This document shows, in pieces, positions 10,068 through 18,327 of a stretch of DNA of 64,000 nucleotides. The stretch covers positions 4,986,779 through 5,050,778 of the forward strand of contig NZ_CM001240.1 of the NCBI RefSeq assembly GCF_000230835.1. Direction: 5' to 3'. The notes under the pieces were generated by a model. It searched no databases, was not told where the DNA came from, and saw only the letters and a list, made by a program, of their open reading frames with translations. Position 1 is the first letter of the stretch. Each line of letters starts with the position of its first letter. Position numbers and translations under genes: made by a program. The DNA is from Clostridium sp. DL-VIII (GTDB lineage: Bacteria; Bacillota; Clostridia; Clostridiales; Clostridiaceae).

Positions 10068-10120
10068 AAAAAATGATATTACTTTGATTTTAATTTAATC
10101 AAAAGTAATATCATTTTTTT
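10068..10120. terminator. Bidirectional terminator between AraC gene and CNNM-type gene
   Basis: A long hairpin: arms GATATTACTTTGATT (10075-10089) and AATCAAAAGTAATATC (10097-10112), followed by seven T on the plus strand and by a T run on the minus strand. Serves the convergent genes on both sides. Confidence 0.8.
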
Positions 10121-10158
10121 AATTTATATATTTTTTGTATTAGTAAGTCAATTCTTTA

Positions 10159-11451
10159 TTACTCACTTATCTTTTTAATTAGCACCTGACTTATTCTCTT
10201 TCTATCGCATTTTAAAATAATAAATTCATACTCTTCATAAGAAACCTTTTCCTTAGGCTTAGGATATGATTTTAACTGTGAATAAATCCATCCTCCAATA
10301 GTATCAATGTTTTCAACTTCAATCTCTATATTTAAAAGTTCATTAATATCTCCAATATGAACTCTTCCATCTACAACATAGCTTCCGTTTTCATTTTTTC
10401 TTACCTCTTCTTCCACATCATCATCAAATTCATCTTGAATCTCACCAACTATCTCTTCTAGAATATCTTCAGTAGTTACTAGTCCTGAGGTTCCTCCAAA
10501 TTCATCAATAATTATGGCCATTTGCGCTTTTTCTTTTTTAAAGGTCTTAAATAATTCACTGATTGATAATGACTCTGGAACAAATTTTATCTCTCTAATG
10601 ATTTCTTCTATGTTTTCATTACCCTCAAATTTAAGTTTAAATAAATCCTTAATATGTATAAAACCAATAACATTATCTTTGCTGTCTCTACATACTGGAT
10701 ATCTAGTTAATTGTTCTTTCAAGACATATTCAATAATTTCATCAAAGGTATCTTCAATAAAAATACATGCCATATCAGTACGCGGTATCATAATTTCTCT
10801 TACAGTTTTTTCTGAAAAATCAAATATGTTATCTACAAAAGTTAACTCTGTTTGATCGATTAGTCCATGTTTGTAGCTATCCTCTACTAAAAGCTTTATT
10901 TCTTCATCTGTATGTGCTGCTTCATGTTCTTCAACTTGTGAAATTCCAAATATTCTTAATACTAAATTAGTACTATGGTTAAAAGTCCACATTATTGGAT
11001 AAGTTAATCTATAAAATGCTATAAGCGGAAAAGCCGTAAACATTGCTATACTTTCTGTATTTATAATTGCTAACGACTTAGGTGCGAGTTCTCCAAGCAC
11101 AATATGAAGTCCAGTTATGATTGAAAAACCTAAAACAAAAGAAATTGAATGAACAGTATTCTCTGATAAGTTTAACAAACTAAACAATGGGCTAAGTGCC
11201 TCTGAAACTGCCGGTTCTCCAATCCAACCAAGTCCTAATGAAGCTAAGGTTATTCCCAACTGACATGCAGATAAATATGAGTTTAAATCTTTAACGACCT
11301 TTAGAGTATACTTTGCATTTCTACTTCCTTCTAGCGCTAGTGTTTCTACCCTTGATTTTCTTACCTTAACCATTGCAAATTCTGTTGCTACAAAAAAACC
11401 ATTCATAAGTACAAGTAAGATTGCAATGATAATATTTATTATAGTTATCAT
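10159..11451 (-). CDS. CNNM/CorC-HlyC type membrane transporter (hemolysin family)
   Basis: Membrane protein of 430 aa. An N-terminal CNNM (DUF21) domain with about four hydrophobic segments (residues 1-180; signature FFVATEFAMVKVR, GELAPKSLAI) is followed by a pair of CBS domains (about 205-330; IMIPRTDMACIF, IIDEFGGTSGLVT) and a C-terminal CorC/HlyC transporter-associated domain (about 345-425). The family is linked to magnesium and other divalent cation efflux. The older hemolysin label is historical. Transcribed alone, with GGAGGG before the start. No partner gene nearby suggests a particular ion. Confidence 0.92.
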   Translation of the reverse strand: MITIINIIIAILLVLMNGFFVATEFAMVKVRKSRVETLALEGSRNAKYTLKVVKDLNSYLSACQLGITLASLGLGWIGEPAVSEALSPLFSLLNLSENTVHSISFVLGFSIITGLHIVLGELAPKSLAIINTESIAMFTAFPLIAFYRLTYPIMWTFNHSTNLVLRIFGISQVEEHEAAHTDEEIKLLVEDSYKHGLIDQTELTFVDNIFDFSEKTVREIMIPRTDMACIFIEDTFDEIIEYVLKEQLTRYPVCRDSKDNVIGFIHIKDLFKLKFEGNENIEEIIREIKFVPESLSISELFKTFKKEKAQMAIIIDEFGGTSGLVTTEDILEEIVGEIQDEFDDDVEEEVRKNENGSYVVDGRVHIGDINELLNIEIEVENIDTIGGWIYSQLKSYPKPKEKVSYEEYEFIILKCDRKRISQVLIKKISE

Positions 11452-11602
11452 ATATTGATAGTTTCCCTCCTAAGTTGTTATATATCTTCTACTAGTTAAC
11501 ACTTTATTAAGTGATATTAAATATTATATCATATTTAATAGATTGTATATTAATTATTTCCTATTAAAATATAATTATTATAATTTTTCCCCTTGTTAAA
11601 AG

Positions 11603-11653
11603 AAATAAGAAGCAAATATATTATTGCATAAAAAATATATTTGCTTCTTATTT
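11603..11653 (-). terminator. Terminator after the Spo0E-like gene
   Basis: A 20-bp nearly perfect inverted repeat with arms beginning AAATAAGAAGC and ending GCTTCTTATTT begins 2 nt past the stop codon at 11656. The minus strand has T-rich sequence after it. Confidence 0.75.
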
Positions 11654-11655
11654 TA

Positions 11656-11811
11656 TTATTCATTCAGTATCTTGGAGTCTTTTTTCATTTCTTCCACTAT
11701 ATAAACATCTAATTCTTGGCTTAACTTTAAAATTTCTTTAGGATCCAAGTTATTATTTATCATCTCGTTCAATTCGTCTCTTAATTCATCAAGCTTACTA
11801 TTCTCCTTCAT
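11656..11811 (-). CDS. Spo0E-like aspartyl-phosphate phosphatase
   Basis: Small protein of 51 aa, read MKENSKLDELRDELNEMI then ending with SQELDVYIVEEMKKD. It has the helical hairpin form and the SQxLDxxI signature of the Spo0E family, which removes phosphate from the sporulation response regulator Spo0A in bacilli. The ATG at 11811 has GGAGAG 7 nt upstream and the gene is followed at once by a strong terminator, so it is a complete single-gene unit. The role in this organism is inferred from the family; clostridia lack the full Bacillus phosphorelay, so direct action on Spo0A-P is the simplest idea. Confidence 0.8.
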   Translation of the reverse strand: MKENSKLDELRDELNEMINNNLDPKEILKLSQELDVYIVEEMKKDSKILNE

Positions 11812-11832
11812 TATTCACTCTCCAGATAAGTC

Positions 11833-11846
11833 TTAGGCACAATCAG
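11833..11846. repeat. Half-end of the TTAGGCACA repeat family
   Basis: TTAGGCACAATCAG matches the left end of the family exactly for 12 bases. No matching right end follows within 150 bp, so this is a remnant or solo end. It lies just upstream of the Spo0E-like gene. Confidence 0.5.
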
Positions 11847-12195
11847 TATATTGCTGTTTTCCATTGATGCTTTAGCTTGTACAATATCACATTTCATAAA
11901 TTCTTAATTAAAAATTTTTTTATAAATTCATAATTTTAATTTATTATGCTTAAAAACCGTATGTAAAGTTACACAATTAAATTTGTAATCATAACAACTT
12001 ATTTTTACTTTGTTGTCAAAAAAACTTAATTAGTGACAAGTAAAAAGTTATACAATAATCTTGTTGTAGAAAATACATGAATTAAAGCTTCTCTAGAAAC
12101 CTATATTTAGTGATTATCCCTTATAAAAACATTATACAACAAAAAAAGTTTACTCCCAGGAAACTTTCGACCATTTTTGAGCTTGATAATACGAG
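11847..12195. other. Intergenic stretch before XRE gene
   Basis: About 350 bp of very AT-rich sequence. The only structure I see is a loose inverted repeat around TTTTTACTTTGTTGTC (about 12002-12017) and GACAAGTAAAAAGTT (about 12037-12051). No ORF of note. Promoter and operator of the XRE regulator probably lie in its last 100 bp. Confidence 0.4.
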
Positions 12196-12204
12196 GTGAT
12201 AAAT

Positions 12205-12411
12205 GTGATAAAAGAAACGCGGCAAGAAAAAAGAATTACTCAGTCAAAATTAGCCAGAAATTTAGGAATTAGCAAAGGATATTTGTCAAAATTAGAGAAA
12301 CACCCTTCTCTTTGTAATCCAAATGTTAATCTTATTTTAAAATTATCAAAAGAACTTACCGTAGATCCTGTTAAAATTTTTTTATATTTTATAAAAGAAA
12401 AAAAGAATTAA
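12205..12411 (+). CDS. XRE family helix-turn-helix regulator (possibly truncated)
   Basis: Small DNA-binding protein of 68 aa with a Cro/CI-type HTH: TRQEKRITQSKLARNLGISK then GYLSKLEKH, followed by a short amphipathic tail KLSKELTVDPVKIFLYFI. I use the GTG at 12205, 6 nt after GAGGTG; the other in-frame GTG at 12196 lies inside that ribosome binding site. After the TAA stop the same reading frame stays open for another 60 codons (12412-12591, ending TAG), reading like protein (for example ILNYEEDFKSLHYNL). The gene may therefore be a longer regulator cut by a nonsense mutation. Function unknown; phage-like or stress regulators share this fold. Confidence 0.75.
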   Translation: MIKETRQEKRITQSKLARNLGISKGYLSKLEKHPSLCNPNVNLILKLSKELTVDPVKIFLYFIKEKKN

Positions 12412-12590
12412 ATTAATATAAACTATAACCTTGCTGCAATAAATTCTTATTTAGCAGAAAAATTTAAGGATAGCAAACAGATGTCGTCTACCATCCTAAA
12501 TTATGAAGAAGATTTTAAAAGTTTGCATTACAATTTAAATAATAGGATTACTGCAATGCTATGGAGGATTACAATGAAATTATTAGAGTG

Positions 12591-12625
12591 TTAGTATAAC
12601 AGTCATCTCTAGACTGTTACACTAA
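12591..12625. other. Stem-loop after XRE region
   Basis: Arms TTAGTATAACAGTC and GACTGTTACACTAA pair with one mismatch around a 7-nt loop. There is no T run, so it may be a weak terminator or a binding site. Confidence 0.4.
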
Positions 12626-12714
12626 TTCATAATACTAAGAATAATATATGCAAAAATTTATCAATTGTTCCACCCCTTAAACCTTATTGTATTCCTCCTA
12701 CATTACAATAAGCT

Positions 12715-13155
12715 TTACTTTTTATCTTTAATTGATTCCGTATTAACATTTGAAGGCAATACTTCTTGAATCTTTCCTAACTGCTCTTTAAGTTTCTCGT
12801 TTTCTTCCTGCACTTTAGTATAAAGATCTTGCAATTCTTTAAATGCATAAACTTGATTTAATACTTTTCCCTTATTTTCGTTAAATTCACCAATTATGCT
12901 TTCCTTTAATTTAGTAATATCTTCACTTTTCAATTCTGGAAATTTTTTATTTAATGTTTCATCAAATTTATCTATTTTTATCTTCAACATGTTCTCTATT
13001 GTATTTGAAATTCCAAAATCCTTATCTATCATATCCCAAATTTCTTTTGCTTTTGCAACATACTCTGGATATTTTGCAAATTCATCTTTTAATCCTGATT
13101 GTTCTATTCTGCTTTTTAATATTACTTCTATTGGTTTTAAGATTGTTTTTAACAT
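12715..13155 (-). CDS. Hypothetical protein with C-terminal coiled coil
   Basis: I do not recognise this 146-aa protein. It begins MLKTILKPIEVILKSRIEQS and is highly charged and helical throughout, with a likely coiled coil in the last 45 residues (KELQDLYTKVQEENEKLKEQ). There is no signal peptide, Cys cluster or catalytic motif. The ATG at 13155 follows AAGGAAG; an upstream in-frame start would add 13 residues without a better ribosome binding site. It stands between a stem-loop and lepB, in the same direction as lepB but beyond the lepB terminator, so is probably transcribed alone. Confidence 0.75.
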   Translation of the reverse strand: MLKTILKPIEVILKSRIEQSGLKDEFAKYPEYVAKAKEIWDMIDKDFGISNTIENMLKIKIDKFDETLNKKFPELKSEDITKLKESIIGEFNENKGKVLNQVYAFKELQDLYTKVQEENEKLKEQLGKIQEVLPSNVNTESIKDKK

Positions 13156-13323
13156 ATTTCCGACTTCCTTCTTAAAATTATTTCTATACAACAAAATATG
13201 AAATAATAATCTTAAAAGCTACTTTTTTAATTGATTTAAATGATAATTAATACATAATATATACTACTATTGTTAAATATATTAATGCATTAATCTCTAT
13301 TCCTCTGATTAGCATAAAAAGAA

Positions 13324-13350
13324 AAATGCAGCTTAATCTAAGCTGCATTT
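13324..13350 (-). terminator. Terminator of the lepB operon
   Basis: Perfect 12-bp stem AAATGCAGCTTA with a 3-nt loop and TAAGCTGCATTT, 2 nt past the lepB stop. On the minus strand the stem is followed by TTTTTC. Confidence 0.85.
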
Positions 13351-13352
13351 TA

Positions 13353-13895
13353 TCATTTCAATTTTCCAAAATCATTAAATGGATAAAATATAAATTGTGC
13401 TTTTCCTTCTATTTTTGATCCATCTATGTAATGATTTTTCCAATATCTCGCATCATTTGATACTGGTCTATTATCACCTAAGAAAAAATATTTTCCTTCT
13501 GGTACTTCAAAAGATCCATTATATTTATCTTTATTTTTTACATAATCATCTTCTAATTTATTTCCATTTACAAACACTTCTCCGTTTTTTATATCTATTT
13601 TATCGCCTGGAAGTCCTATTAATCTCTTTACTAGTGTTTCTCCAAGTTCATCAGAATCAAACACTATTATATCTCCTCTTTTTAAACTATTAAGACTCAT
13701 TATTCTAGTAACTAATACTTTATCATCTTTGTTTATAGTTGGAATCATTGAACCTGTTGGTACATAGACATTAAAAAACACAAATTTTCTTAATAGAAAT
13801 GCTATAGCTAAAGCACAGACTATTGGCACTACCCATTCCTTAAAAAACTTATATTTCTTTGTATCCTTAGCTTTTATTTTAATATTTTCTTCCAA
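13353..13895 (-). CDS. lepB: Signal peptidase I
   Basis: Membrane-anchored serine protease (180 aa) that cuts signal peptides from exported proteins. One transmembrane anchor at about residues 20-42, then the catalytic Ser49 in VPTGSMIPT and the general-base Lys90 in LVKRLIGLPGD; later GDNRPVSNDARYW is the conserved box E. This is the short single-anchor (SipS-like) Gram-positive form. It ends a three-gene unit (EamA, DUF218, lepB) with gaps of 22 and 17 nt and its own terminator. Clostridia often carry several lepB paralogues; whether this is the main one is not evident. Confidence 0.95.
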   Translation of the reverse strand: MEENIKIKAKDTKKYKFFKEWVVPIVCALAIAFLLRKFVFFNVYVPTGSMIPTINKDDKVLVTRIMSLNSLKRGDIIVFDSDELGETLVKRLIGLPGDKIDIKNGEVFVNGNKLEDDYVKNKDKYNGSFEVPEGKYFFLGDNRPVSNDARYWKNHYIDGSKIEGKAQFIFYPFNDFGKLK

Positions 13896-13912
13896 AATAA
13901 ATCCCTCCTGCT

Positions 13913-14707
13913 CTATAGTTCACACCTTGCTGAAAACTTATTATTATTAATCAAATTTTTTAATACGTTATAATCATCTTCAATTTCTTTCGGAATATCT
14001 ATATGTGCAATAAAATTTTTTCCATTAGGTCCATAACCATTAACATCATCTTTTAATCGTGGTATTTCTCCCATAATAAGTTCAAAATATCTTTGTTCAT
14101 CCCAAATACCTTTGATATCTTTATTATTTAATATCAAATTACAATTAATACTCGGAATAAATGGAGAATAGTTTATTATCTTTACATTTTTTATATCTAC
14201 ATATTTCAAGAATGATGCAAATGTCCTAAGCTGCATAGTAGGATCCTGAATTAAAAGTAAAGAATTATATGAAATAGATAACTCATTTAATAATTCTACT
14301 GCTTTTTTTGCATTGTCGCCACAATTAGTAGATTTATTTTCAACAATAATTTTATCTGAATCCACATTGTAAATTTTAGTCATGATTTCATAAAATATAT
14401 CAGCTTCAGCTTTGTTTTCAATATCTATGAAATTAAATTTACTATCTTTCCTGATCTCATTTCTTAATAGCTCAGTAGAATGTCCTATTCCTCCATTAAT
14501 TAAAATTTTATCACATAAGTTATTTTTATAAGCATTAACTGCACACTCTATCGTATGTGGAATAGAATTTCCGAGTAAAACTAATATATCTACTTTTTTT
14601 ATTCCAAATGCTCTTTCTAGTTCTTTGCATTCCAAATTATTAATATCCCTAACTGCGAGAAACTTAGCTATCCTATTAGTATGATACTGAATTTTCTTAT
14701 TATCCAT
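13913..14707 (-). CDS. YdcF/ElyC-like DUF218 family protein
   Basis: Cytoplasmic-looking protein of 264 aa of the DUF218 (YdcF/SanA/ElyC) family. The motif LVLLGNSIPHTIECAVNAYK with the following LINGGIGHSTELLR is the usual start of the domain, and NKSTNCGDNAKKAVELL and LIQDPTMQLRTFASF are later conserved blocks. No transmembrane anchor is seen, as in E. coli YdcF and unlike ElyC/SanA. YdcF binds S-adenosylmethionine; others affect envelope integrity. The exact role is unknown. Sits 22 nt after the EamA gene with GGAGG before the ATG, so is co-transcribed with it and lepB. Confidence 0.85.
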   Translation of the reverse strand: MDNKKIQYHTNRIAKFLAVRDINNLECKELERAFGIKKVDILVLLGNSIPHTIECAVNAYKNNLCDKILINGGIGHSTELLRNEIRKDSKFNFIDIENKAEADIFYEIMTKIYNVDSDKIIVENKSTNCGDNAKKAVELLNELSISYNSLLLIQDPTMQLRTFASFLKYVDIKNVKIINYSPFIPSINCNLILNNKDIKGIWDEQRYFELIMGEIPRLKDDVNGYGPNGKNFIAHIDIPKEIEDDYNVLKNLINNNKFSARCEL

Positions 14708-14729
14708 AAAATCCTCCTGCTAACTTCCA

Positions 14730-15638
14730 TTATTCCTTTTGCTTATTAGTCTTTACAAAAGATAACATTATTATTGTAACTATAATACATATGGTTCCTA
14801 TCCACTCTGCTATTCCTAAAGAAACCTTAAGCCATAATACAGATAAAAGAGCGGCAGATAATGGTTCAGCGGAAGATAATATACTTGCATCTGTTGGTTG
14901 TACATATTTTAAACTTTCCAAGTAACAATAAAATGCAATTAAAGTTCCAAATAAAACTACAAATATAACTGCTAATATTGATTCTATAGACCATTCTCCT
15001 GTAAAATTCCAAGGACTGTGGACAAAAGCAAAAGCTATTCCTCCAATAATCATCCCCCATCCAACAGTACTTGTTGAACCAAACTTTTTCAATAAATACT
15101 TAGGCTGAATTGTATAAAAAGCTGCTGCAAAAGCAGAGCTGATTCCCCAAAATAATGCTGTCTTAGAAATAGCTATGCTATGAATATTTCCTTTTGTAAT
15201 TATAAGGAATGTCCCAAGCATCGCTAATGCAATCCCTGTAATTTCCTGTAGGCTTGGACATTTTTTCATCCTAACAGCTAAATATAAAGTTATTATCACT
15301 GGTGATAAGTATTGAAGTATAGTTGCTGTTGCTGCATTTCCATATTTAATCGCAGCAAAATATGTATATTGAACACTTAACATGCCTACAATACCAAATA
15401 ATAAAATATTAATGCGGCCATGTTTTGTCTTCCAAACTTCATATATCTTTCCCTTATCTTTTATTGAACCATATAATAATAAAATTATTCCTGATACTAA
15501 TAATCGAATATCTACCAGCCATTCTGAACTAAAGCCCTTTTGCTGAAATAAATATTGAGCAACTGTGCCTGATACTCCCCATAGCATAGCTGCAAAAAGT
15601 ATTAGCATTATGCCTCTTCTTCTTTCCTTAGTATTCAC
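14730..15638 (-). CDS. EamA/DMT family transporter
   Basis: Inner-membrane drug/metabolite transporter of 302 aa with ten predicted hydrophobic segments arranged as two EamA repeats (about residues 10-145 and 160-295). The opening RRGIMLILFAAMLWGVSGTV and PVIITLYLAVRM are typical. These carriers export amino acids, vitamins or metabolites; this substrate is unknown. The start at 15638 is a GTG; an alternative ATG ten codons later (after AGAAGAGG) is possible. A TTAGGCACA repeat lies just upstream. A second EamA gene of different sequence is at 38553. Confidence 0.9.
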   Translation of the reverse strand: MNTKERRRGIMLILFAAMLWGVSGTVAQYLFQQKGFSSEWLVDIRLLVSGIILLLYGSIKDKGKIYEVWKTKHGRINILLFGIVGMLSVQYTYFAAIKYGNAATATILQYLSPVIITLYLAVRMKKCPSLQEITGIALAMLGTFLIITKGNIHSIAISKTALFWGISSAFAAAFYTIQPKYLLKKFGSTSTVGWGMIIGGIAFAFVHSPWNFTGEWSIESILAVIFVVLFGTLIAFYCYLESLKYVQPTDASILSSAEPLSAALLSVLWLKVSLGIAEWIGTICIIVTIIMLSFVKTNKQKE

Positions 15639-15674
15639 TATTATTTTTCACTCTCTTTCTTCTTTTGAGTTTGC

Positions 15675-15749
15675 TTAGGCACTATCAAATAAATAACAAG
15701 TCCACTTGCAAGGCTATTTTGGACTCATTATTTATTTTCATATGCCTTA
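15675..15749. repeat. TTAGGCACA palindromic repeat, 75-bp form
   Basis: Starts TTAGGCACTATCAAATAAAT and ends TTTTCATATGCCTTA. The inside carries AATAACAAGTCCACTTGC and, inverted, GGACTCATTATTTATTTT, so the copy is a hairpin. It lies 36 nt upstream of the EamA start, in its likely promoter region. Confidence 0.8.
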
Positions 15750-15954
15750 TTGCTAATTAGTAAATTATATCATATTTTTTCTCTTCAAATTAATTTCCCA
15801 TATAAGTATAATATATATTTAATATATTTGCATATTATTTAGAATTATTGTGAATTATATTATTGCATAAGTTTTTATATTCCCTACTATTAAATTCAAA
15901 AGAGGTAACCATATTACTTTAGTGGTTACCCCCAATTTACAAATAATCAAATTA

Positions 15955-16242
15955 TCAGCTTATCTCATCTATAGTTACTCTTTCATTATATTTATTATTA
16001 TATTCCCTTATCATTTCAATTAAGAATCTTTTATAATCATCTAACTCATCATCATTATTAATTTTTACATACGTAAATTTTGTTCCATTTTTATGAGTTT
16101 TACTAATATTCTTAACCTTAAATCCCTTTTTATATTCTTTAATATATGCTGCTATTATTTTTAAATCAAATAAACGTTTCTCTCTTATTAGTTTCTGAGC
16201 ATCTAAATCAGAATATGCTATTTCATATTCTAAATTTTTCAT
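15955..16242 (-). CDS. Hypothetical protein, 95 aa
   Basis: Unrecognised small basic protein starting MKNLEYEIAYSDLDAQKLIR. It is helix-rich with no membrane segment or metal motif. The ATG at 16242 has an excellent GGAGGTG 7 nt upstream. An in-frame TTG at 16287 gives a longer reading beginning MIVPK, but those bases belong to a TTAGGCACA repeat, so that start is spurious. Flanked on both sides by copies of the repeat; the downstream side has no clear terminator. Confidence 0.7.
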   Translation of the reverse strand: MKNLEYEIAYSDLDAQKLIREKRLFDLKIIAAYIKEYKKGFKVKNISKTHKNGTKFTYVKINNDDELDDYKRFLIEMIREYNNKYNERVTIDEIS

Positions 16243-16273
16243 CTTTATTTCACCTCCTGTAAACTTTTGTATC

Positions 16274-16330
16274 TTAGGCACAATCAAAAAAATAACAAGC
16301 CCATCTGCAAATCTATTTTCATGTGCCTTA
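16274..16330. repeat. TTAGGCACA palindromic repeat, 57-bp form
   Basis: TTAGGCACAATC at the left, TGTGCCTTA at the right, with AATAACAAGCCCATCTGC inside. Nearly identical to the copy at 6462, including the deletion of the palindrome centre. Confidence 0.8.
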
Positions 16331-16415
16331 TCATTTCACTTTTATTATCTCCATTGTTTTACTCTATTACTCCTAAGTATCCTTTGTGAACAAAATATTT
16401 TCTTAACCTTTAGAT

Positions 16416-16579
16416 TTAGGCACAATCAATTAAATAATAAGTCCATTTGCCAGCCTATTTTCCATCATCCTACGGCGACAAATTAGCCTAATAGCCCGCT
16501 ATGAGGGCAATTTGTCTTCTTGCCTGATGAAAAATATCCATGGCAACTTTGGACTTGTTATTTATTTTCATGTGCCTTA
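16416..16579. repeat. TTAGGCACA palindromic repeat, full-length 164-bp form
   Basis: Longest copy. Left end TTAGGCACAATCAATTAAAT and right end TTTTCATGTGCCTTA. The arms pair over most of their length: AATAATAAGTCCA with TGGACTTGTTATT, TTGCCA with TGGCAA, and GACAAATT with AATTTGTC around the centre. It ends 26 nt from the hydrogenase stop and could form a long hairpin in that mRNA. No ORF inside. Confidence 0.85.
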
Positions 16580-16605
16580 ACATAGAAAATCACGAAGCAA
16601 GCTTC

Positions 16606-18186
16606 TTAATGTTTTTTCCGCTTTTTAGTATCTTTATTCTTTATATTATTAGATCTATCTGTATAATCTGTGTGAAGCAAATTAATTGATTTTACGCCCC
16701 CTGGCTCACCCATGTAATTTTTGTACATCTCTTGAAGACTATAATTTTTATCTGAAACTCTTTTATCACATGTTCTATCTATATTTCTTAAAGAATTAAT
16801 TCTAATTTTCATGTAATCTGTGTCTAAAAAATTATTTGTTGCTTTATCAAAATCTTGCACGCTTATGGCCTTAGCTCTGCAAATATTCGCGCATAATTTA
16901 CATCCAGTGCATTTTCTAATATCACTAAAGGCTTCTCCTCTTTCATTAAACTCTCTCGCACTAACAGGGCAGCTATCTATGCAGGTTCCACAGCTTATAC
17001 ATAAATCCCCGTCAGTTTTAGCCCTTTTCTCCACTCTTACCGCACCACCGCCATTCATACAGCCATCCTTGCAAGTCATAACTTCAATAAATAAATATTC
17101 TTTCCACTTTTCGCTCTTTAAGAATTTATCGACTTCTTTTAATCCGTTAATTACTGCCACCTTGTACCTTTGGCTTCCTAAATTAATATTTGCTTCTTTT
17201 ATATACTCATATCCGAAAACATTCTCAAAAGCTACATTATCAATTTCAAATACATCACTGTTTAGATAACTTGCAACTGTCCTAATAACAGATCTCATTG
17301 CACCACCGCTTATTGCAAAACTTGTTCCCGCTCCAGTATATTCATTCATAAAAGGAGCACCTGCTTCATCTGCTATAGCAGTTATGTCAATTCCATTATC
17401 TTTTAATAACTCGCTATATTCTCTCGTAGTTAAAACTGCATCTATATCTTTATAGTTATCTCTTCCCATTTCTGCTTTTTCTGCCTCATATTTTTTAGCA
17501 GCACAAGAATTAACAGAAACAATAAAAATGTTAGTAGGTAAAATATTGTAGTTATCTGCAAAGTATGTTTTTACGCTTGCACCCATCATTTGCTGTGGAG
17601 ATTTTGCAGTTGAAATATGTTCTAATACTTCTGGGTGAAAAAGTTCAGCATAGCGTATCCACGATGGACAAAAAGAAGTAAACATAGGAAGTTTTTCTTT
17701 ACCTGCAATTCTCTTTATCAGTTCAGTTGCTTCCTCAACAACTGTCATATCAGTACCAAATTCAGTATTAAATGCATTTTGAAAACCTAATTTCCTTGCT
17801 GATGGCACTATCTTTCCTTCTACATAAGATCCTGCAGGAAGCTTAAATTCTTCCCCCAAAGTTGCTTTTACTATAGGAGATGAAATTAAAACTAAGTATT
17901 TACCACTATTTAGGGCTTCTTTCACTAATTCTACATCACTTCGTACCTTCATAGCTTCAGTTGGGCAGGCTGTAGCACACTGTCCACAATATATGCATCC
18001 TGTGTCTTCAAAAGTCCCTTGTTTCGGTTCAACTGTTCTTCTTCCAATATCTATTTTCTTTAATATAGATATCTTTGTCTCCCGAGCACATGTAAATGCA
18101 CAAGCTGTACACCCTATGCATTTTTTCTTATCTATTTGCATAATATTATCTTCTTCAGTTCTATTACTTTTCTTTGACTTTCCCAT
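16606..18186 (-). CDS. [FeFe] hydrogenase-like protein with extra ferredoxin domain
   Basis: Iron-only hydrogenase family protein of 526 aa, expected to handle H2/proton chemistry with ferredoxin. Order: two N-terminal [4Fe-4S] clusters (CIGCTACAFTCAR; CIYCGQCATACP), the H-cluster domain with L1 TSFCPSW, L2 NSCAAKKYE and L3 MTCKDGCMNGGG, then a second two-cluster ferredoxin segment (CISCGTCIDSCP; CTGCKLCANICR), and finally the small-subunit-like tail GEPGGVKSINLLHT. All four cluster/H-cluster Cys are present, but L1 has Phe where the proton-relay Cys of the canonical TSCCP motif stands, and L2 has NSC instead of MPC. It is therefore a divergent, possibly sensory or low-turnover, hydrogenase. 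Start ATG at 18186 follows GGAG by 6 nt. Monocistronic, divergent from an AraC-type gene. Confidence 0.88.
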   Translation of the reverse strand: MGKSKKSNRTEEDNIMQIDKKKCIGCTACAFTCARETKISILKKIDIGRRTVEPKQGTFEDTGCIYCGQCATACPTEAMKVRSDVELVKEALNSGKYLVLISSPIVKATLGEEFKLPAGSYVEGKIVPSARKLGFQNAFNTEFGTDMTVVEEATELIKRIAGKEKLPMFTSFCPSWIRYAELFHPEVLEHISTAKSPQQMMGASVKTYFADNYNILPTNIFIVSVNSCAAKKYEAEKAEMGRDNYKDIDAVLTTREYSELLKDNGIDITAIADEAGAPFMNEYTGAGTSFAISGGAMRSVIRTVASYLNSDVFEIDNVAFENVFGYEYIKEANINLGSQRYKVAVINGLKEVDKFLKSEKWKEYLFIEVMTCKDGCMNGGGAVRVEKRAKTDGDLCISCGTCIDSCPVSAREFNERGEAFSDIRKCTGCKLCANICRAKAISVQDFDKATNNFLDTDYMKIRINSLRNIDRTCDKRVSDKNYSLQEMYKNYMGEPGGVKSINLLHTDYTDRSNNIKNKDTKKRKKH

Positions 18187-18327
18187 ATAATTCTCCAAAA
18201 CATTCTTTTTATCACATTATTATTAATAAGCCGATTATATGAATATTAATGAGCAAAAAAAGACAGGATTTCTATTAATGGTTAATATATAATATAGAAA
18301 AAAGCTTAGATAAGGCAGGTATTTGAA

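Noticed and set aside
12415-12590. A separate gene of its own after the XRE regulator
   Set aside because: The only long frame is the in-phase extension of the XRE gene and it has no ribosome binding site, so I treat it as a possible decayed tail instead.
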